Positions 1 to 6,604 of a stretch of DNA of 24,079 nucleotides are shown here, piece by piece (the first letter of the stretch is position 1; each line of letters begins with the position of its first letter). The notes beneath the pieces are model-generated. The model did no database searches and was not told the DNA's origin. It worked only from the letters and a program-made list of their open reading frames with translations. Source of the DNA: JAVVSR01 sp964604875 (GTDB taxonomy: Bacteria > Bacillota > Clostridia > Christensenellales > CAG-917); NCBI GenBank assembly GCA_964604875.1, contig CAZSAC010000023.1:1-24079 (forward strand). Reading direction: 5' to 3'. Both the position numbers and the translations under genes were made by a program.

Positions 1-145
1 AGTTAAAATAATTTAATTCAGATAAACACGAACCACAGGTTCCGGAAACAGCTTTAGCGCAGTTTGAGCAATATACACTACCACAATTACCGCATACCGA
101 TGCGTCCTCAGCATTAATACCGGCTCCACATTTGCAACATTTCAT
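1..145 (-). CDS. Zinc-ribbon protein, 3' end cut by window edge
   Basis: Only the first 48 codons are visible and they remain open to the window edge. The ATG at 145-143 follows a strong AGGAGGG Shine-Dalgarno site about 6 nt upstream, so the start is well supported. The fragment begins MKCCKCGAGINAEDASVCGN and is packed with Cys-x2-Cys pairs: CCKC, CGNC, CSNC, and a later C-x2-C. This is the pattern of tandem zinc-ribbon knuckles found at the N terminus of many small Firmicutes membrane or regulatory proteins. The remainder, which would show whether a membrane or other domain follows, lies outside. It is transcribed away from rpmH. The function is not recognisable. It sits where dnaA is often found divergent from rpmH, but it is not dnaA. 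Confidence 0.8.
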   Translation of the reverse strand, partial: MKCCKCGAGINAEDASVCGNCGSVYCSNCAKAVSGTCGSCLSELNYFN

Positions 146-316
146 AAAAACCCTCCTATATTATTATGATAATTTTATAAAAAAATATACCTAAAGTAGT
201 CCACATTTATAAAATCTAAAATTACACGGAGTAATCACGAAAAGATATAATTTTGTATATAAAAACGACCAAAAAATACCTATATAACAACGAAAACCGC
301 CCAAATTTACATAAAA

Positions 317-332
317 TGTTTCGCGTGGAACA
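317..332. promoter_or_regulatory. parS-like site 1 (ParB binding)
   Basis: The sequence TGTTTCGCGTGGAACA matches the palindromic parS consensus TGTTTCACGTGAAACA at 14 of 16 positions, differing at bases 7 and 12. It is the weakest of three sites within 94 bp. ParB loads the SMC complex and marks the origin for segregation from such sites. No parA or parB gene is present in the window. Confidence 0.75.
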
Positions 333-334
333 AT

Positions 335-343
335 TGTGGATAA
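335..343 (-). promoter_or_regulatory. DnaA box between parS-like sites 1 and 2
   Basis: TGTGGATAA on the plus strand is the exact reverse complement of the DnaA box TTATCCACA. It begins 2 bp after the first parS-like site and ends 5 bp before the second. I found no second perfect box in the 560-bp gap, so by itself it does not define an origin. Confidence 0.65.
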
Positions 344-348
344 CAAAA

Positions 349-364
349 TGTTTCGCGTGAAACA
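349..364. promoter_or_regulatory. parS-like site 2 (ParB binding)
   Basis: TGTTTCGCGTGAAACA matches the parS consensus at 15 of 16 positions. The only difference is G at base 7, which breaks the dyad symmetry. It starts 32 bp after site 1, about three helical turns, so the two sites would lie on the same DNA face. Confidence 0.85.
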
Positions 365-394
365 TACAATAAATTAATATGGCAGTAGGCAAAA

Positions 395-410
395 TGTTTC
401 CCGTGAAACA
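395..410. promoter_or_regulatory. parS-like site 3 (ParB binding)
   Basis: TGTTTCCCGTGAAACA matches the parS consensus at 15 of 16 positions, again differing only at base 7 (C). Flanking AAA and TTT extend the dyad. A degenerate fourth element ending GTTTGAAACA follows at 411-426 (11 of 16) and is probably a decayed half-site. Confidence 0.82.
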
Positions 411-618
411 TTTTGCGTTTGAAACAGTTGTTTGTTTAAAAATATAAACAATTTTTGTAGAATAAAAAATTAAGTTATTTAGAAAATCTTGCGCTTACTA
501 AATCGTTTTAAATTAATTCTAAATCAACTTATTTTTTGAGCAGATTTTGTCAAAAATATAAAAAAATATAGTGATAATGCTGTGTAGAAATAAAGTTAGG
601 AAGCGAGGGCAAAATGAG

Positions 619-647
619 TTGACACGTTTTTAAATTTACTTTATAAT
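619..647 (+). promoter_or_regulatory. Sigma-A promoter for the rpmH operon
   Basis: A perfect TTGACA (619-624) and a perfect TATAAT (642-647) are separated by exactly 17 bp. This consensus promoter is expected for rpmH, and gives a leader of about 50 nt before the ribosomal protein gene. Confidence 0.92.
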
Positions 648-704
648 GGACAAGCATTCTTATATTTATAATATAAAAATAATTCCACATCAAAGGAGGC
701 ATAT

Positions 705-839
705 ATGAAAAGGACATATCAACCCAAGAAAAGACAACGTAGCAAGGTTCACGGTTTTCGTCAGAGAATGAGCACCAAGTCGGGACGTAATGTTTTGGCA
801 AGGCGCCGCGCAAAAGGCAGAAAGAAGTTATCCGCCTAA
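705..839 (+). CDS. rpmH: 50S ribosomal protein L34
   Basis: This 44-codon gene encodes MKRTYQPKKRQRSKVHGFRQ..., the highly conserved, arginine/lysine-rich L34 of the large ribosomal subunit, and has the family's usual length. The start is fixed by an AAAGGAGG Shine-Dalgarno site at 692-699. It is the first gene of the operon driven by the consensus promoter at 619-647. The coding sequence ends 28 bp before rnpA, the near-universal bacterial arrangement next to the replication origin. No anomaly was seen. Confidence 0.98.
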   Translation: MKRTYQPKKRQRSKVHGFRQRMSTKSGRNVLARRRAKGRKKLSA

Positions 840-867
840 TTGTTTTAAAATCTAAATCGAGGTTTCT

Positions 868-1206
868 ATGCAATCACAGTATCGTCTAAAAAGCAGGGCG
901 TCTTTCAGCTATGTTTATAAAAAAGGCAAAAGTGTATCCGAGCGTGAGATGGTATTGGTATATCTTAAAACAAACAGAAGGCTTAAAGTTGGTTTTTCGG
1001 TAAGCAAGAAAGTTGGTAACAGTGTTGTAAGAAACCGCGTTAGACGTTTGATGAAAGAAAATTTCCGCGCAATAATATCCGATGTTGACGGTGGCTATAA
1101 CTATATTTTTGTGGCGCGCGCGTCTTTGGTTGGAAAGAGTTATTGGGAGGTGGGTGAAATAATGCGCCGACTTTTGGAGAAAGGGGATTTGTTTTTAAAC
1201 AAGTGA
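868..1206 (+). CDS. rnpA: Ribonuclease P protein component
   Basis: This encodes the 112-residue protein subunit of RNase P, which binds the catalytic RNA and helps it cleave the 5' leader of precursor tRNAs. The family signature is clear: an N-terminal LKSRASFSYVYKKGK segment, a central VGFSVSKKVGNSVVRNR stretch and the basic RNR helix VRNRVRRLMKENFR. The length is typical. The ATG at 868 has a modest GAGG upstream at about 858. The gene follows rpmH by 28 bp and its TGA overlaps the start of yidD, so translation is probably coupled. Confidence 0.97.
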   Translation: MQSQYRLKSRASFSYVYKKGKSVSEREMVLVYLKTNRRLKVGFSVSKKVGNSVVRNRVRRLMKENFRAIISDVDGGYNYIFVARASLVGKSYWEVGEIMRRLLEKGDLFLNK

Positions 1207-1448
1207 TGAAATCAATAAGCAATATTCTTATATCATTTTATAAAAGATATCTTTCGTCGAACAAGGTTCACCAGTGTATTTACACCCCAACTTGCTCAAT
1301 ATATACATTGGAGGCTATCAATAAATACGGATTTTTCAGAGGGTGTTTGATGGGAGCGCGTCGGATTGGACGATGTACCCCGTTTCATAAGGGCGGATAC
1401 GACCCTGTACCTGAAAACTATAAAGGAAAAGCAAAATGGTTAATTTAG
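1206..1448 (+). CDS. yidD: Membrane protein insertion efficiency factor YidD
   Basis: This small protein (80 residues from the ATG at 1206) belongs to the YidD family, thought to assist YidC-dependent insertion of membrane proteins on the cytoplasmic face. It shows the family's conserved cysteine pattern and core: an N-terminal amphipathic helix, YTPTCSIYTLEAINKYG, then GARRIGRCTPFHKGGYDPVP. The start is slightly uncertain. A GTG at 1203 is in frame, but the ATG at 1206 overlaps the rnpA stop codon as TGATG, which suggests translational coupling. Its 3' end overlaps yidC by 13 bp. The order rnpA-yidD-yidC is standard. Confidence 0.95.
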   Translation: MKSISNILISFYKRYLSSNKVHQCIYTPTCSIYTLEAINKYGFFRGCLMGARRIGRCTPFHKGGYDPVPENYKGKAKWLI

Positions 1449-2479
1449 TCAATATTCTTTCTGCGAGCGAAGCAAATTTCATCGCAAAAGGAGTTATGGA
1501 GTTAATAAGCTGGCTATCCGGCGTTGGGAATTACGGCGTTGCAGTAATTTTATTTACGCTGATATTAAAGACGGCGTTATCTCCGTTGGATGTTTGGCAA
1601 AAGGTTGTAATGACTCGAAACAACCGAGCGATGGAACGAATGAAGCCTCAGCTGGAAAAATTGCAAAAGCAATACGGGGCTAATAAAGAGCTTTACTCCC
1701 AAAAGCAGATGGAGCTTTATCGAAAAGAAAAGTATTCGATGTTGGGGGCTTGTTTGCCGACGATATTAACGCTTGTTATTTTTATTATGGTGTTTTCGGG
1801 CTTTAATGGAATGATATCTATCCAAAATGAGAATTTGTTTTGGGATATGAAGGGCGCGTATGATACCGCGTACTCCGAGACGGTTGGTGATGCTGACGTA
1901 AAAGCTGCGGCAGCCGAACAGGCGGTTTTGGATAAATATGAAACAGATTATGAAAAGCAAAACAGCTTTTTGTGGGTACAAAACGTATTTATGCCCGATA
2001 GCTGGAAAAAGCCTATCCCAAATTATGAAACATTTATCGGCACGGGAATTGGAAAATTGCGAATATCTGTAGAAAAGCTAGGCGATAATCCACAGGATAC
2101 CTATGAAAGGGTTATGGCTCCGTTGCAAGAAAAATATAATTCTAAGCGCGGCGGGTGGAACGGATTATTGTTGTTGCCAGTCATTTCTATATTGATTTCT
2201 TTCGCATCGCAAAAGCTGATGAAACAAGTTCAGCCCCCTGCTCCTCCTTCTGCAAACGGGCAGGATATGCAGGGCGCAATGCAGGCAAATATGAAAATGA
2301 TGCAATACTTTATGCCGATTATGCTTGGCGTATTTGCAGTATTATACAGCACGGCTTTTACGATTTATATGGTGGTTTCCAACATATTTACCACCCTATT
2401 TCAGCTGTTTTACAATATGGTTGCAAAGCGTAATGACAAAAGAGCCGAAGAAAAACGTTTGGCAACAACTTACAAATAA
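1436..2479 (+). CDS. yidC: Membrane protein insertase YidC/Oxa1 family, enlarged extracytoplasmic loop
   Basis: This is a 347-residue membrane insertase that places proteins in the cytoplasmic membrane alone or with SecYEG. Visible helices lie at about 33-52, 105-123, 243-258 and 290-327, with a cytoplasmic charged hairpin at about 53-100. The substrate-groove arginine of the family is apparently replaced by Lys45 in TLILKTALSP, a conservative change. The motif SFLWVQNVFMPDSW (177-190) matches the family's FLW..DL..PD segment, but about 45 extra residues precede it and about 50 follow, so the outer loop is far longer than in Bacillus SpoIIIJ (about 260 residues in total). No lipobox or cleavable signal is seen. 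The start is supported by AAGGA about 8 nt upstream. Confidence 0.94.
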   Translation: MVNLVNILSASEANFIAKGVMELISWLSGVGNYGVAVILFTLILKTALSPLDVWQKVVMTRNNRAMERMKPQLEKLQKQYGANKELYSQKQMELYRKEKYSMLGACLPTILTLVIFIMVFSGFNGMISIQNENLFWDMKGAYDTAYSETVGDADVKAAAAEQAVLDKYETDYEKQNSFLWVQNVFMPDSWKKPIPNYETFIGTGIGKLRISVEKLGDNPQDTYERVMAPLQEKYNSKRGGWNGLLLLPVISILISFASQKLMKQVQPPAPPSANGQDMQGAMQANMKMMQYFMPIMLGVFAVLYSTAFTIYMVVSNIFTTLFQLFYNMVAKRNDKRAEEKRLATTYK

Positions 2480-2499
2480 AATTAAGGAGATTCCATAAG

Positions 2500-3192
2500 A
2501 TGGAGACAATAGAAATTAAGGCTTCGTCGGTAGAAAAGGCAATTGACCAAGGCTTGTCGCAGCTGGGTATTACGCAAGAAAATGCGGATATTGAAGTGCT
2601 TCAAGAGGGTGGATTGTTTAAACAAGCGGTAGTACGGATTACCAAAAAGGTTTCTGCCTCGGAAAAAATAATAGAGTTTTTGAACGGATTGTTTGAAAAG
2701 ATGAAGCTCCGCTGTTTTGCCGCTTGCGAAGAGCGAGAGGGGGAGCTTAATATTGATATATCAGGGCAGGATAGCGGTATTATCATTGGCTATCGTGGCG
2801 AGGTTTTAGACGCTATACAGTATTTGGCGTTGATTTTGGCAAACTCAGAGGACAATAAGTTTGTCAGGGTTTCGTTAAATGCCGAGAATTATCGCGAAAA
2901 GAGAGAGCAAACGCTAGAAAACCTTGCGCAAAAACTGGCAATGAAAGCATATAAGACGGGACGTAAGGTTTCTTTAGAGCCAATGAATCCTTTTGAAAGA
3001 AGGATTATTCATACCGCGCTTGCCGATAGCGAATACGCAACCACAGAAAGCGAGGGAGAGGAATTAAATCGTCACGTAGTTATCGTGCCGAAACAACAGA
3101 CGATGAATTCGGAAAGAGCGGTTGATTTTTCTATTAAAAAGAAAGGACCGCCCAAGGTGAAATCATACGGATATTCACGTCGCCGTTTCTAA
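2500..3192 (+). CDS. khpB: RNA-binding protein KhpB/Jag (Jag_N-KH-R3H)
   Basis: This 230-residue cytoplasmic RNA-binding protein has three parts: a Jag_N domain (about 1-50), a KH domain with the GxxG loop in IIIGYRGEVLDAIQ (about 93-108), and an R3H domain with R167-xxx-H171 followed by T-x-S-x-G and RHVVIVPK (about 160-199). In Firmicutes this family partners with KhpA and affects cell elongation and division, and the gene nearly always follows yidC. AAGGAGA at 2484-2490 fixes the ATG at 2500. The tail (about 210-230) is basic and rich in lysine, arginine and tyrosine. A strong hairpin terminator follows within 70 bp. Confidence 0.95.
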   Translation: METIEIKASSVEKAIDQGLSQLGITQENADIEVLQEGGLFKQAVVRITKKVSASEKIIEFLNGLFEKMKLRCFAACEEREGELNIDISGQDSGIIIGYRGEVLDAIQYLALILANSEDNKFVRVSLNAENYREKREQTLENLAQKLAMKAYKTGRKVSLEPMNPFERRIIHTALADSEYATTESEGEELNRHVVIVPKQQTMNSERAVDFSIKKKGPPKVKSYGYSRRRF

Positions 3193-3235
3193 AAATTAAA
3201 ATATAAAACGGCGTCGCAGACGCAAGAAATAACGC

Positions 3236-3264
3236 AACGCCGCAAATTTTGCGGCGTTCTTTTT
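3236..3264 (+). terminator. Intrinsic terminator or attenuator between khpB and mnmE
   Basis: AACGCCGCAA (3236-3245) pairs with TTGCGGCGTT (3249-3258) around a 3-nt loop and is followed by CTTTTT. The hairpin ends only 8 bp before the mnmE start codon. Upstream, CGGCGT (3209-3214) can pair with ACGCCG (3237-3242) inside the 5' arm, giving a mutually exclusive anti-terminator-like fold. Confidence 0.8.
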
Positions 3265-3271
3265 AAAATAA

Positions 3272-4603
3272 ATGGATACAATAGTTGCAATATCAACCCC
3301 AATCGGAAGCGGAGGAATTGGAATTGTTCGACTTTCGGGCAATCCTCTTCCGATAATGTCAAAAATGTTTAGAAGTAGCGAACTTAAGGCTTTTCAATGC
3401 CCAATGCCGAAATATATGTATTTTGGAGAGGTTGTGACGTCGGGATTTTGTGACAAGGGATATATGGTTTACTTTGCCGCGCCAAAGAGCTTCACCGGCG
3501 AAGACATTGTGGAGTTTCACCTGCACGGCGGTGTTAGAATTGTAAACGGAGTTTTGTCAGAATGCGTTAAATTTGGCGCAAGGCCTGCAACAAGGGGCGA
3601 ATTTACTAAGAGGGCTTTCCTCAATGGCAAACTAAGCTTGGCAGATGCTGAGGGCGTCATCGATATGATAAACGCCGAAAGCGAAGCTGCTGTAAACGCG
3701 GCGTATCGGCTGATGACGGGAAAGCTAAGTCAAGAGACTATAGAATTGCAAAAAAGGCTGGGCGCGACTATAACCGACCTTGAGGCGGCGATGGATTATC
3801 CCGAGGAGATGGAGGACGAAATAATTCCGTCTGCGAAAAAAGAGATAAACGCTATAAGCCTTGAATTAAAGAAGAAGCTTGACTATAGACCATACGGGCG
3901 ACTGGTTAAATATGGAATAAATATTGCAATTATAGGAAAACCGAATGCCGGCAAATCCGCATTGCTTAACGCAATGTTGGGCGCAGAAAGGGCAATTGTA
4001 TCCGATATATTGGGGACAACGCGCGATACTGTGTCAGACAGAATAGAATGCAACGGAATTATGTTAAATTTTTCGGATACTGCGGGAATTAGAGATACGG
4101 ACGAGCAAATTGAAAAGGAAGGGGTTTGTCGCGCAAAAAATGCGGCATTAAACGCGGATTTAGTTTTGCACGTACACGACTCGTCTCAAGAGGAAGATAG
4201 CTTGTCGAATTTTGTGAATTTAGAAAATAAACGGGTATTTCACGTTTATAATAAGTGTGATTTAAACGAAGACATATGCGAAAAGATGGATAATATAGGA
4301 AATTTTGCCGTATCTGCCAAAACAGGGGAAGGAATCCAAAAACTTTTATCGGCGATTGCCGCTACTGTGGAAAAAGGGAAAATTGTTGACGGAGAGATTT
4401 TAACAAACGAACGACAGCTTGAGGCGTTAAGCCGAGCTTATGAAAGTGTAAAAACTGCAAATGAGGATTATGATAGCATATCGTCTGACTGTGTGGTTGT
4501 GGAGCTGAAAAAGGCTTGGGCGGCGTTGGGTGAGATAACGGGTGAAACCGTATCAGAAAAAATTATTGACAATATATTTGACAAATTTTGCGTAGGAAAA
4601 TGA
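3272..4603 (+). CDS. mnmE: tRNA uridine-5-carboxymethylaminomethyl modification GTPase MnmE
   Basis: With MnmG, this GTPase installs the (carboxymethyl)aminomethyl group on wobble uridine 34 of certain tRNAs. The 443 residues show the formyl-THF-binding N domain starting MDTIVAISTPIGSGGIGIVR, then an inserted G domain with G1 GKPNAGKS (222-229), G2 TTRD (249-252), G3 DTAG (269-272), G4 NKCD (327-330) and G5 SAK (348-350). The C-terminal FCVGK carries the conserved cysteine (440). The N terminus is so typical that the start is secure. Even so, no Shine-Dalgarno sequence precedes it, only the T-run of a terminator and AAAATAA. Its stop overlaps the mnmG start as ATGA. Confidence 0.97.
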   Translation: MDTIVAISTPIGSGGIGIVRLSGNPLPIMSKMFRSSELKAFQCPMPKYMYFGEVVTSGFCDKGYMVYFAAPKSFTGEDIVEFHLHGGVRIVNGVLSECVKFGARPATRGEFTKRAFLNGKLSLADAEGVIDMINAESEAAVNAAYRLMTGKLSQETIELQKRLGATITDLEAAMDYPEEMEDEIIPSAKKEINAISLELKKKLDYRPYGRLVKYGINIAIIGKPNAGKSALLNAMLGAERAIVSDILGTTRDTVSDRIECNGIMLNFSDTAGIRDTDEQIEKEGVCRAKNAALNADLVLHVHDSSQEEDSLSNFVNLENKRVFHVYNKCDLNEDICEKMDNIGNFAVSAKTGEGIQKLLSAIAATVEKGKIVDGEILTNERQLEALSRAYESVKTANEDYDSISSDCVVVELKKAWAALGEITGETVSEKIIDNIFDKFCVGK

Positions 4604-6462
4604 GCGATTATAATGTAATTGTCGTAGGAGCAGGTCACGCTGGCATTGAGGCGGCGCTTGCGGCGGCAAGATTAAAACAAAAAACCCTATTATGTACTCT
4701 ATCGGTAGACGGAATTGCGCTGATGGCGTGTAATCCTGCCATCGGAGGGACGGCAAAAGGGCACCTTGTGCGGGAAATAGATGCTCTGGGCGGAGAAATG
4801 GGCTTGGCGGCGGATAAAGCGCTTTTGCAAATAAAGATGCTCAATCGAGGCAAAGGTCCTGCGGTGCATAGCTTAAGGGGACAGGAAGATAAAAAATTAT
4901 ATCAAAACATAATGCGGCAAACGTTGTTTTCGCAGGAAAACCTGACTGTTAAAGAAACCGAGGTTACCGAAATTCTGGTAAATGAGGCACATGCGCGCGG
5001 AATCAAAACTGTTGATGGCGAAGTAATTTCCGCCGACGCCGTAGTTTTGGCGACGGGAGTATATCTAAACGGAAGGATAATTATCGGAGAGGAAACAAAA
5101 ACCAGCGGACCCTTGGGATACGGGGCTGCAACACATTTGACAAAAAACCTTTTGGATTTAGGGTTGGATATAAGAAGATTTAAAACGGGCACGCCGGCGC
5201 GGATTGCCAAAGACAGCATAGATTTTGATAAAATGGAAATTCAAAACGGCGATGAGGATATCAACACCTTTTCGTTTTTGAACGATGAAATGCTATACAA
5301 GCAAGAGCCGTGTTATTTAACCTATACCAACAAAAATACGCACGAAATAATTTTAAAAAACATAGATAGGTCGCCGATTTATAACGGGGTTATTGAGGGA
5401 ATTGGCCCAAGATATTGTCCGAGCATTGAAACAAAAGTTGTGCGGTTTTCAGATAAGGAAAGGCATCAGGTTTTTATCGAGCCGGAAGGAAAAAACAGCG
5501 ACGAGATGTATATTCAAGGTATGTCCACAAGTATGCCCAAAGACGTACAAGAGGAGATGTATCATTCTATAAGGGGGCTTGAGCGCGCAAGGTTTATCAA
5601 ATACGCATACGCAATAGAGTATGATTGCTTAAATCCGTTGGAGCTTTTTCCCACGCTGGAAACAAAAAAAATCAAGGGATTATTTTCGGCGGGGCAAATC
5701 AACGGGAGCAGTGGATATGAAGAGGCTGCGGCGCAAGGCTTAATTGCGGGCATAAATGCGGCGTTGACTGTTTTGGTCAAACCACAGCTTACGCTGGGTA
5801 GAGACCAAGCCTATATAGGGGTGCTGATAGACGACCTGGTTACAAAGGGGACAAACGAGCCATATCGAATGATGACGGCTAGAGCCGAGCATAGGCTTTA
5901 TCTCCGTCAAGACAATGCCGACCTAAGGCTAACGGGTTTAGGATATGAGCTGGGACTGGCGACAAAAGAGCGATACGACAGAATGTTAAAACAGAACGAA
6001 CGGATAGAAACGATACTTAAACTGTCAAATAAGATAAGATTAACCCCGAAACACGCTGAAATATTTGTCGAAAAAGGGGAGACTGCGCCTGAGCGTTCAA
6101 TCACGGTAAACGAGGCTTTGAGGCGTAAAGAAATCAATTTTGCTGACATAAAAAAGGCGACAAACGCGTTCCAAGACTTTGACCAAAGGGCGTTGCAAAC
6201 GGCGGAAATCAAAATTAAATATGAAGGCTATTTGGCAAAGGAAGCGACGGCTATTAAAGACGCAAAACGCCTAGAAGAAAAAAAACTACCTCAAAATATG
6301 GACTATGAAGGGTTATTGGGGCTTAGATTGGAAGCAAGACAAAAGCTTTCTGAAATAAAACCGTTAACGCTGGGGCAGGCAAGCAGAATTTCAGGCGTAT
6401 CCCCTGCCGACATTACGGTATTGATGATTTACTTAAAAGAAAATAAAATCACATTAGATTAA
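4600..6462 (+). CDS. mnmG: tRNA uridine-5-carboxymethylaminomethyl modification enzyme MnmG (GidA)
   Basis: This FAD-dependent partner of MnmE uses methylene-THF to modify U34 of tRNAs read at wobble positions. From the ATG at 4600 it has 620 residues, the usual length. The N-terminal dinucleotide fold VVGAGHAGIEAALAAARL binds FAD. Next come the family signatures CNPAIGGTAKGHLVREIDAL and FKTGTPARI, then a C-terminal MnmE/tRNA-binding region ending near ISGVSPADITVL. In-frame codons upstream (TTG at 4588) extend into mnmE, but the ATG overlapping the mnmE stop with AGGA just before it is the better start. A terminator follows. The usual next genes rsmG, parA and parB are absent. Confidence 0.97.
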   Translation: MSDYNVIVVGAGHAGIEAALAAARLKQKTLLCTLSVDGIALMACNPAIGGTAKGHLVREIDALGGEMGLAADKALLQIKMLNRGKGPAVHSLRGQEDKKLYQNIMRQTLFSQENLTVKETEVTEILVNEAHARGIKTVDGEVISADAVVLATGVYLNGRIIIGEETKTSGPLGYGAATHLTKNLLDLGLDIRRFKTGTPARIAKDSIDFDKMEIQNGDEDINTFSFLNDEMLYKQEPCYLTYTNKNTHEIILKNIDRSPIYNGVIEGIGPRYCPSIETKVVRFSDKERHQVFIEPEGKNSDEMYIQGMSTSMPKDVQEEMYHSIRGLERARFIKYAYAIEYDCLNPLELFPTLETKKIKGLFSAGQINGSSGYEEAAAQGLIAGINAALTVLVKPQLTLGRDQAYIGVLIDDLVTKGTNEPYRMMTARAEHRLYLRQDNADLRLTGLGYELGLATKERYDRMLKQNERIETILKLSNKIRLTPKHAEIFVEKGETAPERSITVNEALRRKEINFADIKKATNAFQDFDQRALQTAEIKIKYEGYLAKEATAIKDAKRLEEKKLPQNMDYEGLLGLRLEARQKLSEIKPLTLGQASRISGVSPADITVLMIYLKENKITLD

Positions 6463-6471
6463 ATAAAAGAG

Positions 6472-6492
6472 CCGACAACAGTCGGTTTTTTT
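6472..6492 (+). terminator. Intrinsic terminator after mnmG
   Basis: CCGAC (6472-6476) and GTCGG (6481-6485) pair around the loop AACA and are followed by seven T residues. It starts 9 bp after the mnmG stop codon and closes the rpmH-mnmG cluster. Confidence 0.88.
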
Positions 6493-6503
6493 ATATTCTC
6501 CGA

Positions 6504-6540
6504 AACGTAGACGGTTTTTTTATAACGTAGACGTTTTTTC
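6504..6540. repeat. Two direct repeats AACGTAGACG before the regulator promoter
   Basis: AACGTAGACG followed by a T-run occurs at 6504-6520 and again at 6524-6540, a 20-bp period (about two helical turns). The second copy reads AACGTAGACGTT, a near-palindrome. The pair ends immediately upstream of the -35 element of the Xre-SdpI gene, so it is a plausible operator pair, perhaps for autoregulation. It could alternatively be a degraded duplication of the adjacent terminator tail. Confidence 0.5.
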
Positions 6541-6541
6541 T

Positions 6542-6571
6542 TTGCCAAAATAGGCGTCGGCGATATATAAT
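6542..6571 (+). promoter_or_regulatory. Sigma-A promoter of the Xre-SdpI fusion gene
   Basis: TTGCCA (6542-6547; 5 of 6 matches) and TATAAT (6566-6571) are separated by 18 bp. They lie about 35 bp before the start codon and directly downstream of the AACGTAGACG repeats. Confidence 0.75.
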
Positions 6572-6604
6572 GATATGATGATGTCAATAGCGGAGGGAAA
6601 CGTA

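Larger units (their letters stand above)
146..704. other. Candidate oriC / centromere intergenic region
   Basis: This gap of about 560 bp has no convincing gene and lies between the leftward zinc-ribbon gene and rpmH. It contains three parS-like 16-mers (317-332, 349-364, 395-410), one perfect DnaA box (335-343), and then a very AT-rich stretch (roughly 415-600) that could serve as an unwinding element. The perfect rpmH promoter is at its right end. In Firmicutes, oriC lies beside dnaA and rpmH, and parS sites cluster near it, so an origin-linked role is reasonable. Against a complete oriC, I found only one good DnaA box and dnaA is not in view, so the main box cluster may be further left. 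Confidence 0.5.

Noticed and set aside
411..426. A fourth parS site following site 3.
   Set aside because: Only 11 of 16 positions match and the left half is lost; mentioned only as a possible relic.
550..873. A 107-codon open frame on the minus strand across the rpmH promoter and rpmH.
   Set aside because: It is antisense to the perfect promoter and to the conserved L34 gene, has no ribosome site and its composition looks like translated non-coding AT-rich DNA.
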